NCBI GenBank assembly: GCA_022827345.1
Contig: JAJDTB010000039.1
Location: 235,494 to 299,493 of the forward strand
Reading direction: 5' to 3'
Origin: Gemmatimonadota bacterium
Lineage (GTDB): Bacteria; Gemmatimonadota; Gemmatimonadetes; Longimicrobiales; Gaopeijiaceae
Length of the DNA: 64,000 nucleotides
Shown here one piece after another: positions 15,995 through 25,261 of this stretch. The position numbers and the translations under genes were made by a program. Under the pieces are notes generated by a model that searched no databases, had not been told where the DNA came from, and saw nothing but the letters and a program-made list of their open reading frames with translations. Position 1 is the stretch's first letter, and each line of letters starts with the position of its first letter.

Positions 15995-16225
15995 TCAGCC
16001 GGTCTTTGCGTCGAGGTGCGCGACAAGTTTCCGGAAGTTGGTGATCCCGGCGCGCTCCTCGGGCGGAATCGACACACCGAATTCCCGCTCGACGATCCTC
16101 ATGAATGCGACCGCGTCCATCGACGAAACGCCGACCTCGGAGAACTCTCCGTCCAGGCTGGCCTCACGGTCCAGGTCGAAGTGTTCGTCAATGAGTGCCC
16201 TCAAGCGGTTTTCGGTTGCGTTCAT
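15995..16225 (-). CDS. Orphan acyl carrier protein
   Basis: 76 residues, acidic, with the four-helix carrier protein pattern: RLRALIDEHFDL, then GVSSMDAVAFMRIVEREFGVSIPPEE. The second Ser of VSSMD (residue 35) is at the phosphopantetheine attachment position, normally DSL; here the preceding Asp is Ser. It is not next to fatty acid synthase, polyketide or peptide synthetase genes, only to an alpha/beta hydrolase. It may serve a specialised acylation. The call as a carrier protein is firm; the pathway is unknown. Confidence 0.8.
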   Translation of the reverse strand: MNATENRLRALIDEHFDLDREASLDGEFSEVGVSSMDAVAFMRIVEREFGVSIPPEERAGITNFRKLVAHLDAKTG

Positions 16226-16400
16226 CGGTGTCTGTTTCCCGTCGTCCGGGCTCGAAATCGGTCAACGATGTAAAGCAGACGGATAGTGTTTGAACGGCTC
16301 GCCCGTGTCAACAACAGCCCTGCGGCCCCTCTGCACCGCTGTCCCCGACGATTCCGGACGGCTATCGTGTGGTGCTTTCAACGTTGAGCGCGAGCACGCA

Positions 16401-18182
16401 ATGACAACAGTCCGCTACCAACCCGACGAGAAGCCGCCGTTGAAGCTCGCCGTGGGGACGGGCCTGCAGCTGGGGGCGCTGAACATCGCAGCGGTGATGT
16501 TGATCCCGCTGGTCGTAATGCGGGCTGCCGGGACCACCGACGACTACCTTGCCTGGGCCGTACTCGCCTCGGTGGTGGTCTGTGGCCTTGCCACGGCGGT
16601 GCAAGCCGTGCGCGCCGGGCGCATCGGAGCGGGACACGTGATCGTCATGGGCACCTCCGGGGCCTTCGTCCCGGCCTCCATCATGGCGCTCGGCGAGGGC
16701 GGCCCGGCGCTGCTCGCCACTCTCGTGGCCGTCTCGGCGCTGGTGCCGCTCGTGCTCTCGTGGCGGCTGTCCCTCTTTCAGCGCATCCTGACCCCCGCCG
16801 TTTCGGGGACCGTGATCATGCTCATCCCGATCACGGTCATGCCCTTCATCTCGAGCCTCCTCGCCGGCGGCCCGGATGGCGGCGCCCTTCCCGGAGCCCC
16901 GCTCAGCTTCTTCGCGACCGTCGCCATCATCGGCGGCCTCGCGCTGAAGGCAACGGGTCCGCTGCGCGTCTGGGCCCCGGTCATCGGTGTGGTCGCGGGC
17001 TCGGCCATCGCGGGCTACCACGGCCTCTACGACCTGGAACGGGTCGCCGCGGCCCCGTGGGTCGACTTTCCGCAAGCCCGGCCGCCCGGCTTCGATCTCA
17101 CCTTCGGCCCGGCGTTCTGGACGCTGCTTCCGTCGTTCCTGCTTGTTGCCGTGATCGCCGCGATTCGCACGATGAGCAGCGCCATCGCCGTCCAGCGCGT
17201 CTCGTGGCGGCGCAGGGACCGCGCGATCGACTTCCGCTCGGTGCAGGGAGCCGTCGCTGTGGACGGTGTGGGCAATCTGATGGCCGGGCTGGCCGGTACG
17301 GTTCCCGGCAGTGCCACAACCACAAGCGTGGCGTTGACGCAGCTCACCGGGGTCGCCGCCCGGGTCGTCGGGATCGTGGCCGGGGCCACATTCGTCGCCC
17401 TCGCCTTCCTCCCCAAGGCGTTTGCGGTCCTGCTGGCCATCCCGGATCCGGTCTTTGCCGCGTACCTCGTCGTGCTGCTGGCCATGTTGTTCTCGATCGG
17501 GATGAAGATCGTCCTGCAGGAGGGCCTCGGCTACCGGGAAGGAATCGTTGTCGGCATCGCCTTCATGGCCGGCGTGAGCTTCCAGTACGGCCTGGTTTTC
17601 CCGGAGCAGATTTCCGGATTCGCGGGCGGACTGCTGGCGAACGGGATGAACGCCGGCGGATTCACCGCTATCCTGATGACCCTCATGGTCCGCCTGACAG
17701 AGCCCCGGCACAGGCGAATCGAAACCCGCTTCGACCCATCGGAACTCCCGAAGATCAGGAGTTTCCTGGACGACTTCTCGTCGGGCAGCGGCTGGGGACG
17801 CGAGATGGCCGACCGTCTCGCGGCCGCGGTCGAAGAAGCGATGCTGTCGCTCATGCAGGACGAAAGGCAGACGAGAGCGGATGCCTCTGCCACAGACCTC
17901 GGAGACGCGCGCGGGCACGGGGACCAGATACGTCAGGACACCTCGCGCCGCCTGCTGCTCGTGGCCCACAGGGAGCAGGATGCCGCGGTGCTGGAACTGT
18001 ACGTCGCGCCACAGGGCGAGAACATTCAGGACCGGGTGGCGCTTCTCGGCGAGACGGCGGAGGGCGCATCCGTCGAGCGCGAGGTCTCCCTGCGGCTGCT
18101 GCGCCACCTCGCGTCGTCGGTGAAGCACCAGCAGTACCACGAAACGGACACACTCACGATCCGCGTTCAAGGCATCGGCTGA
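16401..18182 (+). CDS. NCS2 (xanthine/uracil-type) permease with C-terminal HATPase-like domain
   Basis: 593 residues; the ATG at 16401 begins right before the membrane domain (the open frame extends upstream without similarity). Residues about 20-440 form a NCS2/SLC23 transporter with about twelve membrane helices (GALNIAAVMLIPLVVMRAAG, GTSGAFVPASIMALG, PGSATTTSVALTQLTG). The last 135 residues are soluble: ETRFDPSELPKIRSFLDDFSSGSGWGREMADRLAAAVEEAM followed by a beta-rich part, resembling an RsbW-type histidine-kinase-like ATPase in which the N-box Asn is not obvious. The fusion suggests transport coupled to sensing or regulation. Substrate is unknown; nucleobase or urate is the family expectation. 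Confidence 0.8.
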   Translation: MTTVRYQPDEKPPLKLAVGTGLQLGALNIAAVMLIPLVVMRAAGTTDDYLAWAVLASVVVCGLATAVQAVRAGRIGAGHVIVMGTSGAFVPASIMALGEGGPALLATLVAVSALVPLVLSWRLSLFQRILTPAVSGTVIMLIPITVMPFISSLLAGGPDGGALPGAPLSFFATVAIIGGLALKATGPLRVWAPVIGVVAGSAIAGYHGLYDLERVAAAPWVDFPQARPPGFDLTFGPAFWTLLPSFLLVAVIAAIRTMSSAIAVQRVSWRRRDRAIDFRSVQGAVAVDGVGNLMAGLAGTVPGSATTTSVALTQLTGVAARVVGIVAGATFVALAFLPKAFAVLLAIPDPVFAAYLVVLLAMLFSIGMKIVLQEGLGYREGIVVGIAFMAGVSFQYGLVFPEQISGFAGGLLANGMNAGGFTAILMTLMVRLTEPRHRRIETRFDPSELPKIRSFLDDFSSGSGWGREMADRLAAAVEEAMLSLMQDERQTRADASATDLGDARGHGDQIRQDTSRRLLLVAHREQDAAVLELYVAPQGENIQDRVALLGETAEGASVEREVSLRLLRHLASSVKHQQYHETDTLTIRVQGIG

Positions 18183-18271
18183 CGACACCTGGAGGGGGTG
18201 TCTCTCACTCCTCTCGTGTCTATCTTTGGTTTCCAGTCAGGTCCGGATGCCCCGTTTTGATCGAGCGTTTG

Positions 18272-20407
18272 ATGCGGCCCACATCGTCACTTGCAGCATG
18301 TGAGGGAAGCCCCCGTCGCGGCGGGGCGGTTCGCCACGGGCTGCTCTTCCTCTCCATGGCGCTCATCGCGGCGTGCGGCGAGTCCGGTCCCCCCGTGCCC
18401 GCCTCGGTGGCTGTCTCCCCCGCCTCGATCAGCTTCGCCTCCCTGGCCGACACCGTGCGCCTGAGCGCGGCGGTACGCGACGAAAACGGCGAAGTCATCG
18501 CGGGAGCCGCGGTCGCCTGGGCCTCCAGCGACCCGTCGGTCGCCGACATCGACACCGGTGGACTGGTCACCTCCGTCGCCGACGGCAGCGCCACGATCAC
18601 CGCCACGGCGGGCAGCGCGAGCGGCTCGGCCGGGGTGACGGTCGAACAGCGGGCGACGACGGTCAACTTGTCCTCCCCCCAGGATTCGCTGATCGTGGGC
18701 GACTCGCTCCGGATGACCGCCGAGGCCCTGGACGCAGCCGGGTCGACGGTCGCGGGGGCCGTCTTCGTCTGGGAGTCCAGCGACACGGCCATCGCCACCG
18801 TGAATGACGACGGCTGGGTCCTCGCGCGGGCCCCGGGTGCGGTCCAAATCACAGCGACTCTGGGCGAAATGGCCGCCTCGACGAGTCTGATCTCCCTTCC
18901 CCTCCCCGAGCGCCGGGCCCTTCAGCTGCTCTACGAGACCGCCGGGGGCGCGCTCTGGAAGGACAACACCGGCTGGCTGACCGACGCGCCGCTCGACGAA
19001 TGGTACGGCGTGGAACTCAACGAGGACGGCCAGGTTTTTCGCCTGCTGCTGACCGGCAACGGACTCATCGGCACGATCCCGCCGGAGATCGCCAGCCTCC
19101 CCGCCCTGGAGATCCTGCACATCGGTCTCAACGACCTGGGCGGGCCCATCCCCCCGGAAATCGGGCGGCTGACCAACCTGTTGTCCCTCGAACTCACCTA
19201 CAACGCGCACACCGGCGAGATCCCCCCGGAGATCGGCGACCTCACCTCGCTACTGTGGTTCGGAGCCTTCGGCAATGAGTTCAGCGGCGAGATTCCGGCC
19301 GAAATCGGCAACCTCGTGGAGCTCGAGGAGCTGGATCTCTGCTACAACAAGCTGACCGGGCCGATTCCGCCCGAAATCGGCAACCTGAGGAACCTGCGGC
19401 GTCTCTCTCTGTGCGGCATCGACGCCACTCCGGAGGAAGGGAATCAGCTCACGGGCCCCATCCCGCCCGAAATCGGCAACCTGTCGCAGCTCACCCTCCT
19501 CAGCCTGGGCGGGAATAAGCTCGACGGACCCATTCCGCCCGAAATCGGTGCTCTCACCCAACTCGACTCGCTGCTCCTCTACAGCAACCAGCTGACGGCG
19601 ATTCCGCCCGAGGTCTCCCGGCTGAAGGGTCTCGAGGTGCTGATCGCCTACGGCAATCGATTGACCGGGCCGCTGCCGCCGGAACTCGGCGGCCTCCCGA
19701 AGCTGAAGAAGCTCAACGCCGGCTGGGGATGGCGTAGCGGCCGCAACCTGATCACCGGGTCGATCCCGCCGGAATTGGGCAATCTGACCAGGCTTGAAGA
19801 CATGGATCTGGGCGGGAATCAGCTGACGGGCCCGATTCCGCCGGAACTCGGCAACCTGTCCGCCCTCAGGGACCTTGAACTCGGCTCGAACCGACTGTCG
19901 GGGTCCGTGCCGCCGGAGATCGGCAGGCTGGCCCGGCTCGAAGCACTCGCGGTCTGCAAGAACGAACTCGACGGGGACCTGCCCTCGGAGCTCGGGAATC
20001 TCACCCGGCTCACGCGACTGTTCCTGTGCACCAACAACTTCGCGGGGCCGGTGCCGCCGGAGCTCGGCAACGTGAAGCTCCTGAAGAGGCTCAACGTGGC
20101 CGGCAACCTGCTCACCTCGGCCATGCCTCCGTCCCTGGTGTCCCTCAGCCGCCTTCAGGAGTTCTTCTGGCTCAACAACGACGGACTGTGTGTACCGGTC
20201 GAAGAGGACTTCGACGCCTGGCTCGACGGTATCGCCGTGAAGGGTGGAGACCGTTGTGCCGCCGCGGACGCGGGTCTGACTGCCGGTGGAGAACGCTCGG
20301 CAGCGCGCGTCGCGACCGACGCCGCGGAGGTGCACGGGACGCGCAGGAATGTGACTGATGTGCGGCCCGGCAACGCCCCGCCGCCCTTGCCGTCCGGGAA
20401 TCGATAG
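18272..20407 (+). CDS. Lipoprotein with two BIG2-type Ig domains and plant-type leucine-rich repeats
   Basis: 711 residues. From ATG 18272, a basic n-region and hydrophobic stretch end in the lipobox LIAAC (Cys35). Two bacterial Ig-like domains follow (about 40-210: PASVAVSPASISFASLADTVRLSA..., TTVNLSSPQDSLIVGDSL...). Then a cap (LLYETAGGALWKDNTGWLTDAPLDEWYGVELNEDG) and about fourteen leucine-rich repeats of 'plant' type, IPPEIGNLxxLxxLxLxxNxLxGP. The C-terminal tail has a Cys pair (GLCVPVEEDF, GDRCAAA) capping the repeats. Membrane-anchored and surface or periplasm facing; probably a protein-protein or adhesion module. The ribosome binding site is weak, so the start could shift by a few codons. 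Confidence 0.8.
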   Translation: MRPTSSLAACEGSPRRGGAVRHGLLFLSMALIAACGESGPPVPASVAVSPASISFASLADTVRLSAAVRDENGEVIAGAAVAWASSDPSVADIDTGGLVTSVADGSATITATAGSASGSAGVTVEQRATTVNLSSPQDSLIVGDSLRMTAEALDAAGSTVAGAVFVWESSDTAIATVNDDGWVLARAPGAVQITATLGEMAASTSLISLPLPERRALQLLYETAGGALWKDNTGWLTDAPLDEWYGVELNEDGQVFRLLLTGNGLIGTIPPEIASLPALEILHIGLNDLGGPIPPEIGRLTNLLSLELTYNAHTGEIPPEIGDLTSLLWFGAFGNEFSGEIPAEIGNLVELEELDLCYNKLTGPIPPEIGNLRNLRRLSLCGIDATPEEGNQLTGPIPPEIGNLSQLTLLSLGGNKLDGPIPPEIGALTQLDSLLLYSNQLTAIPPEVSRLKGLEVLIAYGNRLTGPLPPELGGLPKLKKLNAGWGWRSGRNLITGSIPPELGNLTRLEDMDLGGNQLTGPIPPELGNLSALRDLELGSNRLSGSVPPEIGRLARLEALAVCKNELDGDLPSELGNLTRLTRLFLCTNNFAGPVPPELGNVKLLKRLNVAGNLLTSAMPPSLVSLSRLQEFFWLNNDGLCVPVEEDFDAWLDGIAVKGGDRCAAADAGLTAGGERSAARVATDAAEVHGTRRNVTDVRPGNAPPPLPSGNR

Positions 20408-20480
20408 CGCCGCACCAGCGCCCGTCCAAAGCCGCGGCGAGCGTGGGACGCACCGTCAGCCACGCACGCGCCGCGCGATC

Positions 20481-21056
20481 TCAGAAGCGAATCCGGCCTC
20501 CAAGCGCGAGCCCCATGCGTCCCTCGGGATTCGTCCAAAGTCCGAACGAAGGCTGGAATCGGGTCGCCGCTTCCTCGTCCGGGATGACCTGCCAATCATC
20601 GTAAGGGGTCGATGCGCCCAGGATCAGACCGGTCGCTCCCCCGACGAAAGCCCCGATGCCGGTGTACAGCGCTGCATAGGTGAAGCCGGCCCGGATGTGC
20701 TCCGGGACGGTGTGGTTGCACTCGCTGTCGCGACACACGGGACCCACCGCCAGACCCAGCCGGAATCCCACCGAGGCGCCTCCGAGCCCGCCGATCATCA
20801 CGCCCTTCTTCCCCCAGGGAAGTGCGCTGCTTCCCGTGCCGACATCGCGCTCCAGCCAGAGGACCTCGTCCCGCGCCACCGACCTCGAGTCCCCGTTCTC
20901 CACGTCGATCTGGAAGTCGTCCTCGCGCAGGTACGATACCAGGCCGATCACGGTCTCGTCGCCGAGGAACACGCGAACCCGGTCGCCCACCTCCTGGGCG
21001 GCTGCCGTGGATGGCAAGGAGGCGAGGACCGCCATCGCCACGACGAACATCCGCAT
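20481..21056 (-). CDS. Secreted protein of unknown function with glycine-rich membrane segments
   Basis: 191 residues. ATG 21056 has GGGAAGG 8 bases upstream and begins a normal signal peptide (MRMFVVAMAVLASLPSTAAAQ); an alternative in-frame ATG at 21095, also with GAAGG, would add 13 residues. The mature N-terminus VGDRVRVFLGDETVIGLVSYLREDDFQIDVENGDSRSV looks like a small beta domain setting up interaction with ligands, followed by two Gly-rich hydrophobic stretches (GVMIGGLGGASVGFRLGLAVG, YTGIGAFVGGATGLILGAS). Two Cys (VCRDSECNH) may form a disulfide. No known function. Convergent with the LRR lipoprotein. Confidence 0.65.
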   Translation of the reverse strand: MRMFVVAMAVLASLPSTAAAQEVGDRVRVFLGDETVIGLVSYLREDDFQIDVENGDSRSVARDEVLWLERDVGTGSSALPWGKKGVMIGGLGGASVGFRLGLAVGPVCRDSECNHTVPEHIRAGFTYAALYTGIGAFVGGATGLILGASTPYDDWQVIPDEEAATRFQPSFGLWTNPEGRMGLALGGRIRF

Positions 21057-21158
21057 CTTCGTGGCCTTCCCATGCGTTGAGCCGAACCAACTCATCTTCG
21101 ACGCCTTCGCGAGCAGGCATGGCCCGGAGCCGGGCCAGCGCGAGAAAACAGGATCGTC

Positions 21159-21188
21159 ATCTTACTGGAGCGCCCATCCTGCGTGCAA
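21159..21188 (-). promoter_or_regulatory. Candidate promoter for the secreted unknown protein
   Basis: On the minus strand TTGCAC (21183-21188) and TAAGAT (21159-21164) are 18 bases apart, a good sigma-70-like pair in the gap downstream of hisD. Transcription would begin near 21152, about 60-95 bases before the gene start. Confidence 0.4.
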
Positions 21189-21207
21189 CCTGGGAACGGA
21201 GCAGCCG

Positions 21208-22488
21208 TCACCCCTTGCGCTTCAGCCGCATCTCGGCGGCGCGGGCGTGGGCTTCCAACCCTTCCATGCGCGCCAGAGCGGCTGCGTCCCGGGCGAGCCG
21301 GGTCGAAGTCGGCCCATCGTCCAGCCTGAGCCAGGTCGGCCGCCTGATGAAGGAGAGCACGGAAAGCCCCCCGGTGAATCGGGCCGTCCCGCCCGTCGGG
21401 AGGGTGTGATTGGGGCCGGCGCCGTAGTCGCCGAAGACTTCCGCGGCGGATTCCTTGACAAATACCGCCCCGTATCTGTCAAGAGACCCGCTCCAGGCGT
21501 CTGCACGGCTGCCGTGAAGCTGCAAGTGCTCGGGCGCCAGGGTCTCGCAGCACCGCAGGGCCTCTGCTTCGGGGGTGACGACGGCGAAGCCGTTCCGCAG
21601 GGCGGACAGAGCGGTTTCGGCGGTCGGGAGGTCGCCGAGCTGACGCGCGAGATGCTCTTCGACCCGGGTCACCAGAGCGGCGGAGGTGGTGATGAGGACC
21701 GGGAGCGCTTCCGGGTCGTGCTCCGCCTGTGCCAACAGGTCCGCCGCGATGAGCGACGGGTCGCCGTGTTCGTCGGAGAGCACCGCCAACTCGGAGGGGC
21801 CGGCCAGGAGGTCGATCCCGACGATGCCGGACACGAGCAGCTTGGCCGCCGTCACCCACTTGTTGCCGGGACCGACGACGACGTCGCAGCGCGGCACCGG
21901 CCCCACCCCGTACGCCATGGCGGCCACGGCCTGCGCCCCCCCCACCCCCACCAGCCCATCCACCCCCGCCACCGCCCCCGCCGCCATCACCTCACGGGAC
22001 GGCCTCGGCGAAGCCAGCCACACCTCACGCACCCCGGCCACCCTGGCGGTCACAGCCGTCATCAATACCGAAGACGGCAGCGGGAACCGCCCTCCCGGCG
22101 CGTAGCACCCGGCCACGCGGACCGGCACCGGGCGGTCGCCGGCCCTCCCCCCCTCCACCGCCACGTCCACCGGGGCCGCCGACTCCAGCTGTGCGCGGGC
22201 GAAGCGCTCGATCCGGCCGGCGGTGCGCTCCAGCACCTCACGGCCGGCGCGCGGCAGCGCCTCCAGTGCGGCCGTCATCTCGTCGGGAGTCCTCGTCAGC
22301 GCCCCGCCGGCTTCGAGGCCATCCCACCGCTCCGCCAGCTCGCGCAGCTTCGCTTCACCCCCCTCGCGCACCGCCTCGACGATCTCCAGCACCGGCCCGA
22401 TCATCTCGGGCGGCACGGCGGGCTGGCGCGCGCGGCCCACCTCGGAGGCGGCGATCCGTCTCAGGCGAACGGGCACGCCCCCCGTCAC
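21208..22488 (-). CDS. hisD: Histidinol dehydrogenase
   Basis: 426 residues from GTG 22488, which overlaps the TGA of the hisA/I/E fusion gene (GTGA). It catalyses the last two steps of histidine synthesis, histidinol to histidine, with NAD and zinc. Motifs: YAPGGRFPLPSSVLMTAVTARVAGV, GVGGAQAVAAMAYG, VVGPGNKWVTAAKLLV, GIDLLAGPSE, AQAEHDPEALP, LAPEHLQL and YGAGPNHTLPTGGTARFTGGLSV, all typical of the family. It is the last gene of the second his unit. Length is normal. Confidence 0.96.
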   Translation of the reverse strand: MTGGVPVRLRRIAASEVGRARQPAVPPEMIGPVLEIVEAVREGGEAKLRELAERWDGLEAGGALTRTPDEMTAALEALPRAGREVLERTAGRIERFARAQLESAAPVDVAVEGGRAGDRPVPVRVAGCYAPGGRFPLPSSVLMTAVTARVAGVREVWLASPRPSREVMAAGAVAGVDGLVGVGGAQAVAAMAYGVGPVPRCDVVVGPGNKWVTAAKLLVSGIVGIDLLAGPSELAVLSDEHGDPSLIAADLLAQAEHDPEALPVLITTSAALVTRVEEHLARQLGDLPTAETALSALRNGFAVVTPEAEALRCCETLAPEHLQLHGSRADAWSGSLDRYGAVFVKESAAEVFGDYGAGPNHTLPTGGTARFTGGLSVLSFIRRPTWLRLDDGPTSTRLARDAAALARMEGLEAHARAAEMRLKRKG

Positions 22489-23852
22489 TTCGCGCCCCCC
22501 TCGCGCCCCGCCCCCTTCGGCGCCGACGCCCGCCTCCGGCTCACCTTCAGGGCCCGGCGGTCCAGCTCCCGCTCGACATCGCCCAGGCTCGCGCCCGCGC
22601 GCTCCAGCGCCACGGTTACGAAATACAGAAGGTCGGCCGCCTCGTCCACGACGTCCTGCGGGGGATCGCCGGCGCCCTCCACCACTTCCTGGGCGGGGTC
22701 GCCTGCGCCCTTTTGCCCCGATGACCCGCCGCCACCGGCCACGCCCGCAACCGCTTCCCCCAGCTCCCCCGCCTCCTCGACCAGCTTCCCCCTCAGGAAG
22801 GCGTCGTCGGACAGCAGCCGGCTCGTCAGCGATCCCGGCACCGCATCCGCCCGCCGTGACTTCACGGTCCGCTCCAGCTTGCGCAGTCCCCCGGCCGGGC
22901 CGAAGCAGGTCCAGTCGCCCCTGTGGCAGAATCCGCCCCCGGACTGCTTCACCGTGAAGCGGAACGCGTCCCGGTCGCAGTCGGGCTCGATGCGGACGAG
23001 CTCCTGGGTCGCACCCGAGGTCAGGCCTTTGCGCCACAGCCCCCGCGAACGCGAGTGGTAGACGCCCATCCCCTCGTCGATCGCCGTGCGGACGCTCTCC
23101 AGGCTCGACCATACAAGTCCGAGGGCGCCGCCCCGGTCGTCGGCCACGACGGTCGGCCAGAGGCCGTCCGGGCGTTCGCTGCGGAGAGGGGCCGTGAAGG
23201 CCTCGGCCAGATCGAGGTGGCCGCGGTAGAGCGCCATCCCGACCTGCGCGTCGGCACCGGTCCGGTCCAGCCACGCGATCTCTTCCGGGGTGGTGATCCC
23301 GCCCGCGACGGTCAGCCGCGACGGCCCCGCGGCTTCCACCAGCCCGGCGATCTGGTCGCGCGGGAAACCGCCCTCCTTGCCCTCGCCCTCGACGAAGGTC
23401 ACCAGGAAGCCCCCGGCGAGGCCCCGCAGGTCACGCATTCCGTCGAACACCGTGCGGCCGGTGCGCTCGGTCCAGCCCTTGACGACCACCTCGCCCTTCC
23501 AGGCGTCCAGCGCGGCGACGACCCGTTCGCTCGGCAGCCCCTCCAGCACCTCCGGGACGGCGGCGGTCCCGAGTACGATCTTCGCGGCCCCGCGGTCCAG
23601 CCACGCCAGCGCGGCGTCCCGATCGCGTATGCCGCCGCCCACCCGGCACGGCACCATCCGGCACAGCTCCTCGATCACGGCGGTGTTCGAGCCGCGGCCC
23701 AGCGCCGCGTCGAGATCCACGACGGCCACCTCGCCCACCCGCCCGAACCGCTCGGCGAGAGGACGCGGATCGCCCGCTTCCAGCACCTTGCGCCGGCCCT
23801 GCACCAGCTGGACCGCCTGCCCGTCCATGAGGTCGATCGACGGGACAATCAA
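22485..23852 (-). CDS. hisA: HisA-HisI-HisE fusion (isomerase, PRA-CH, PRA-PH)
   Basis: 455 residues from TTG 23852: AGGAGG lies 7 bases upstream and the TTG overlaps the hisF stop (TTGA). Residues about 1-240 are HisA, the phosphoribosylformimino-AICAR-phosphate isomerase ([54 protein letters not shown]). About 245-335 is HisI, phosphoribosyl-AMP cyclohydrolase ([32 protein letters not shown], and the zinc-type CDRDAF and [12 protein letters not shown]). About 340-455 is HisE, phosphoribosyl-ATP pyrophosphatase ([29 protein letters not shown]), carrying an inserted Gly-rich segment with a 33-base direct repeat (from 22648 and 22681). HisIE fusions are common; joining HisA is unusual. One polypeptide would give four... 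three consecutive activities. Confidence 0.9.
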   Translation of the reverse strand: MIVPSIDLMDGQAVQLVQGRRKVLEAGDPRPLAERFGRVGEVAVVDLDAALGRGSNTAVIEELCRMVPCRVGGGIRDRDAALAWLDRGAAKIVLGTAAVPEVLEGLPSERVVAALDAWKGEVVVKGWTERTGRTVFDGMRDLRGLAGGFLVTFVEGEGKEGGFPRDQIAGLVEAAGPSRLTVAGGITTPEEIAWLDRTGADAQVGMALYRGHLDLAEAFTAPLRSERPDGLWPTVVADDRGGALGLVWSSLESVRTAIDEGMGVYHSRSRGLWRKGLTSGATQELVRIEPDCDRDAFRFTVKQSGGGFCHRGDWTCFGPAGGLRKLERTVKSRRADAVPGSLTSRLLSDDAFLRGKLVEEAGELGEAVAGVAGGGGSSGQKGAGDPAQEVVEGAGDPPQDVVDEAADLLYFVTVALERAGASLGDVERELDRRALKVSRRRASAPKGAGREGGAK

Positions 23853-24643
23853 GCGGACACCTCCTCCCTGTAGCCGGGCCGCACCGCCACACCGAGCCGC
23901 GCGAGCGCCTCCTTCACGCCTTCCACCGTCCAGTTGCCCTGGTGAAAGATCGACGCGGCCAGCACGGCGTCCGCCCCCGCGCCCACCGCGTCGGCCATGT
24001 GCGCGGGAGAGTCGGCGCCCCCCGACGCGACGATGGGAACCCGGACGACGGAGCGCACCGCGCGCAGCAGCGTCAGCTCGTAGCCGCTGCGCGTCCCGTC
24101 GCGGTCGATGCTGGTCAGCAGGATCTCGCCGGCGCCGCGATCCACCGCCTCGCGCGCCCAGGCGATCGCGTCGCGGGCCACCCGCTCGGTCCCGGAGCGC
24201 ACGACCACCTCGTAGCCTCCATCGCCGCCCGGCGCGCCGCCGTGCCCCAGCGCGTCGATCGACACCACCACGCACTGCGACCCGAACCGCGCCGCCAGCT
24301 CGCTCAGCAGCTCCGGGCGGCGCAGTGCCGCGGTGTTCACGGCCACCTTGTCGGCACCCGCCTCAAGAAGCGCCGCCGCGTCCTCGATCCCGCCGATCCC
24401 GCCCCCGACCGTCAGCGGCACCGACAGCCGCGCCCGCACCGCCGCCACGGTGTCGAGCCGGGTGCCGCGCGCCTCCGTGGTCGCCGTCACGTCCAGCACC
24501 ACGACCTCGTCCGCCCCTTGCTCCTCGTAGGCGCGGGCCAGTTCGGCCGGGTCGCCCTGGTCCCGCAGGCCGCGGAACTTCACGCCCTTGACCACACGTC
24601 CGTCGCGGACATCGAGACAGGGAATGATGCGAACCGGGAGCAT
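23849..24643 (-). CDS. hisF: Imidazole glycerol phosphate synthase cyclase subunit
   Basis: 264 residues, normal length. HisF closes the imidazole ring using ammonia from HisH. Signatures: [18 protein letters not shown] (catalytic Asp11-type), [58 protein letters not shown] (second catalytic Asp) and [14 protein letters not shown]. It starts 3 bases after the hisH stop and overlaps the start of the hisA fusion gene. Confidence 0.97.
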   Translation of the reverse strand: MLPVRIIPCLDVRDGRVVKGVKFRGLRDQGDPAELARAYEEQGADEVVVLDVTATTEARGTRLDTVAAVRARLSVPLTVGGGIGGIEDAAALLEAGADKVAVNTAALRRPELLSELAARFGSQCVVVSIDALGHGGAPGGDGGYEVVVRSGTERVARDAIAWAREAVDRGAGEILLTSIDRDGTRSGYELTLLRAVRSVVRVPIVASGGADSPAHMADAVGAGADAVLAASIFHQGNWTVEGVKEALARLGVAVRPGYREEVSA

Positions 24644-24646
24644 CGG

Positions 24647-25261
24647 TCAGGCCTCGAGCCAACGCGTCAGCAGCGCCCGGCCGTAGTCGCCCGACAGCTC
24701 CGGGTGGAACTGACAGCCGACAACCGGACCGCGCTCCACCGCCGCCAGAAAACGGCCCGCATACTCGCACCACACGGGATGCCAGCCGTCGGGCGCGGTT
24801 GTCAGACGGTACGAGTTCGCGAAGTAGGCGTAGCCGCGCGGCACGATCTCGCACCCCTCGTCGGGGGCAACCAGGTTCCAGCCCATCTGCGGGACGCGCC
24901 ATCCCTCTTCCCCGCTCTCGTAGTTGCCGGCGACGCAGTCGAGGACGCCCAGCCCGGGGACGCCCGGCGCCTCCTCGCTGCCGCTTGCCATGAGCTGCAT
25001 GCCCAGGCAGATGCCGAGGGTGGGATGGCCGCGGTCGAGGCGGTCGCGCAGGGCATCGGCGAGGCCGTGGGCGTCGATGGCGCGGCGGGCCGCGGCGAAC
25101 GCCCCGACCCCCGGGAGGACCAGGCGGCCGGCCCGGGTGACCTTGTGCGGATCGGCGGTCGTGCGCACCCGGCACCCGAGGCGCTCAAATCCCGTCAGCA
25201 CCGAGGCCAGGTTGGCGGTGCTGGTCCGCACGACGGTGACGGTGGGGGCGACCTCCCTCAC
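24647..25261 (-). CDS. hisH: Imidazole glycerol phosphate synthase glutaminase subunit
   Basis: 204 residues from GTG 25261 overlapping the hisB stop (GTGA). Class I glutaminase: nucleophile in LGICLGMQLMASGSEE, PGVGAFAAA, VPQMGWN, YFANSY and the catalytic His/Glu in CQFHPELSGDYG. It supplies ammonia to HisF. Slightly long segments fit the family. Confidence 0.95.
   Translation of the reverse strand: MREVAPTVTVVRTSTANLASVLTGFERLGCRVRTTADPHKVTRAGRLVLPGVGAFAAARRAIDAHGLADALRDRLDRGHPTLGICLGMQLMASGSEEAPGVPGLGVLDCVAGNYESGEEGWRVPQMGWNLVAPDEGCEIVPRGYAYFANSYRLTTAPDGWHPVWCEYAGRFLAAVERGPVVGCQFHPELSGDYGRALLTRWLEA

Noticed and set aside
16362..18188. Long antisense frame over the NCS2 permease gene
   Set aside because: High-GC shadow: rich in Arg, Asp and His without motifs; the plus strand has clear membrane helices.
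21120..21137. 8-bp hairpin TGGCCCGG / CCGGGCCA downstream of hisD as terminator
   Set aside because: No T-run on either strand and it lies upstream of the promoter region of the neighbouring gene; not convincing.
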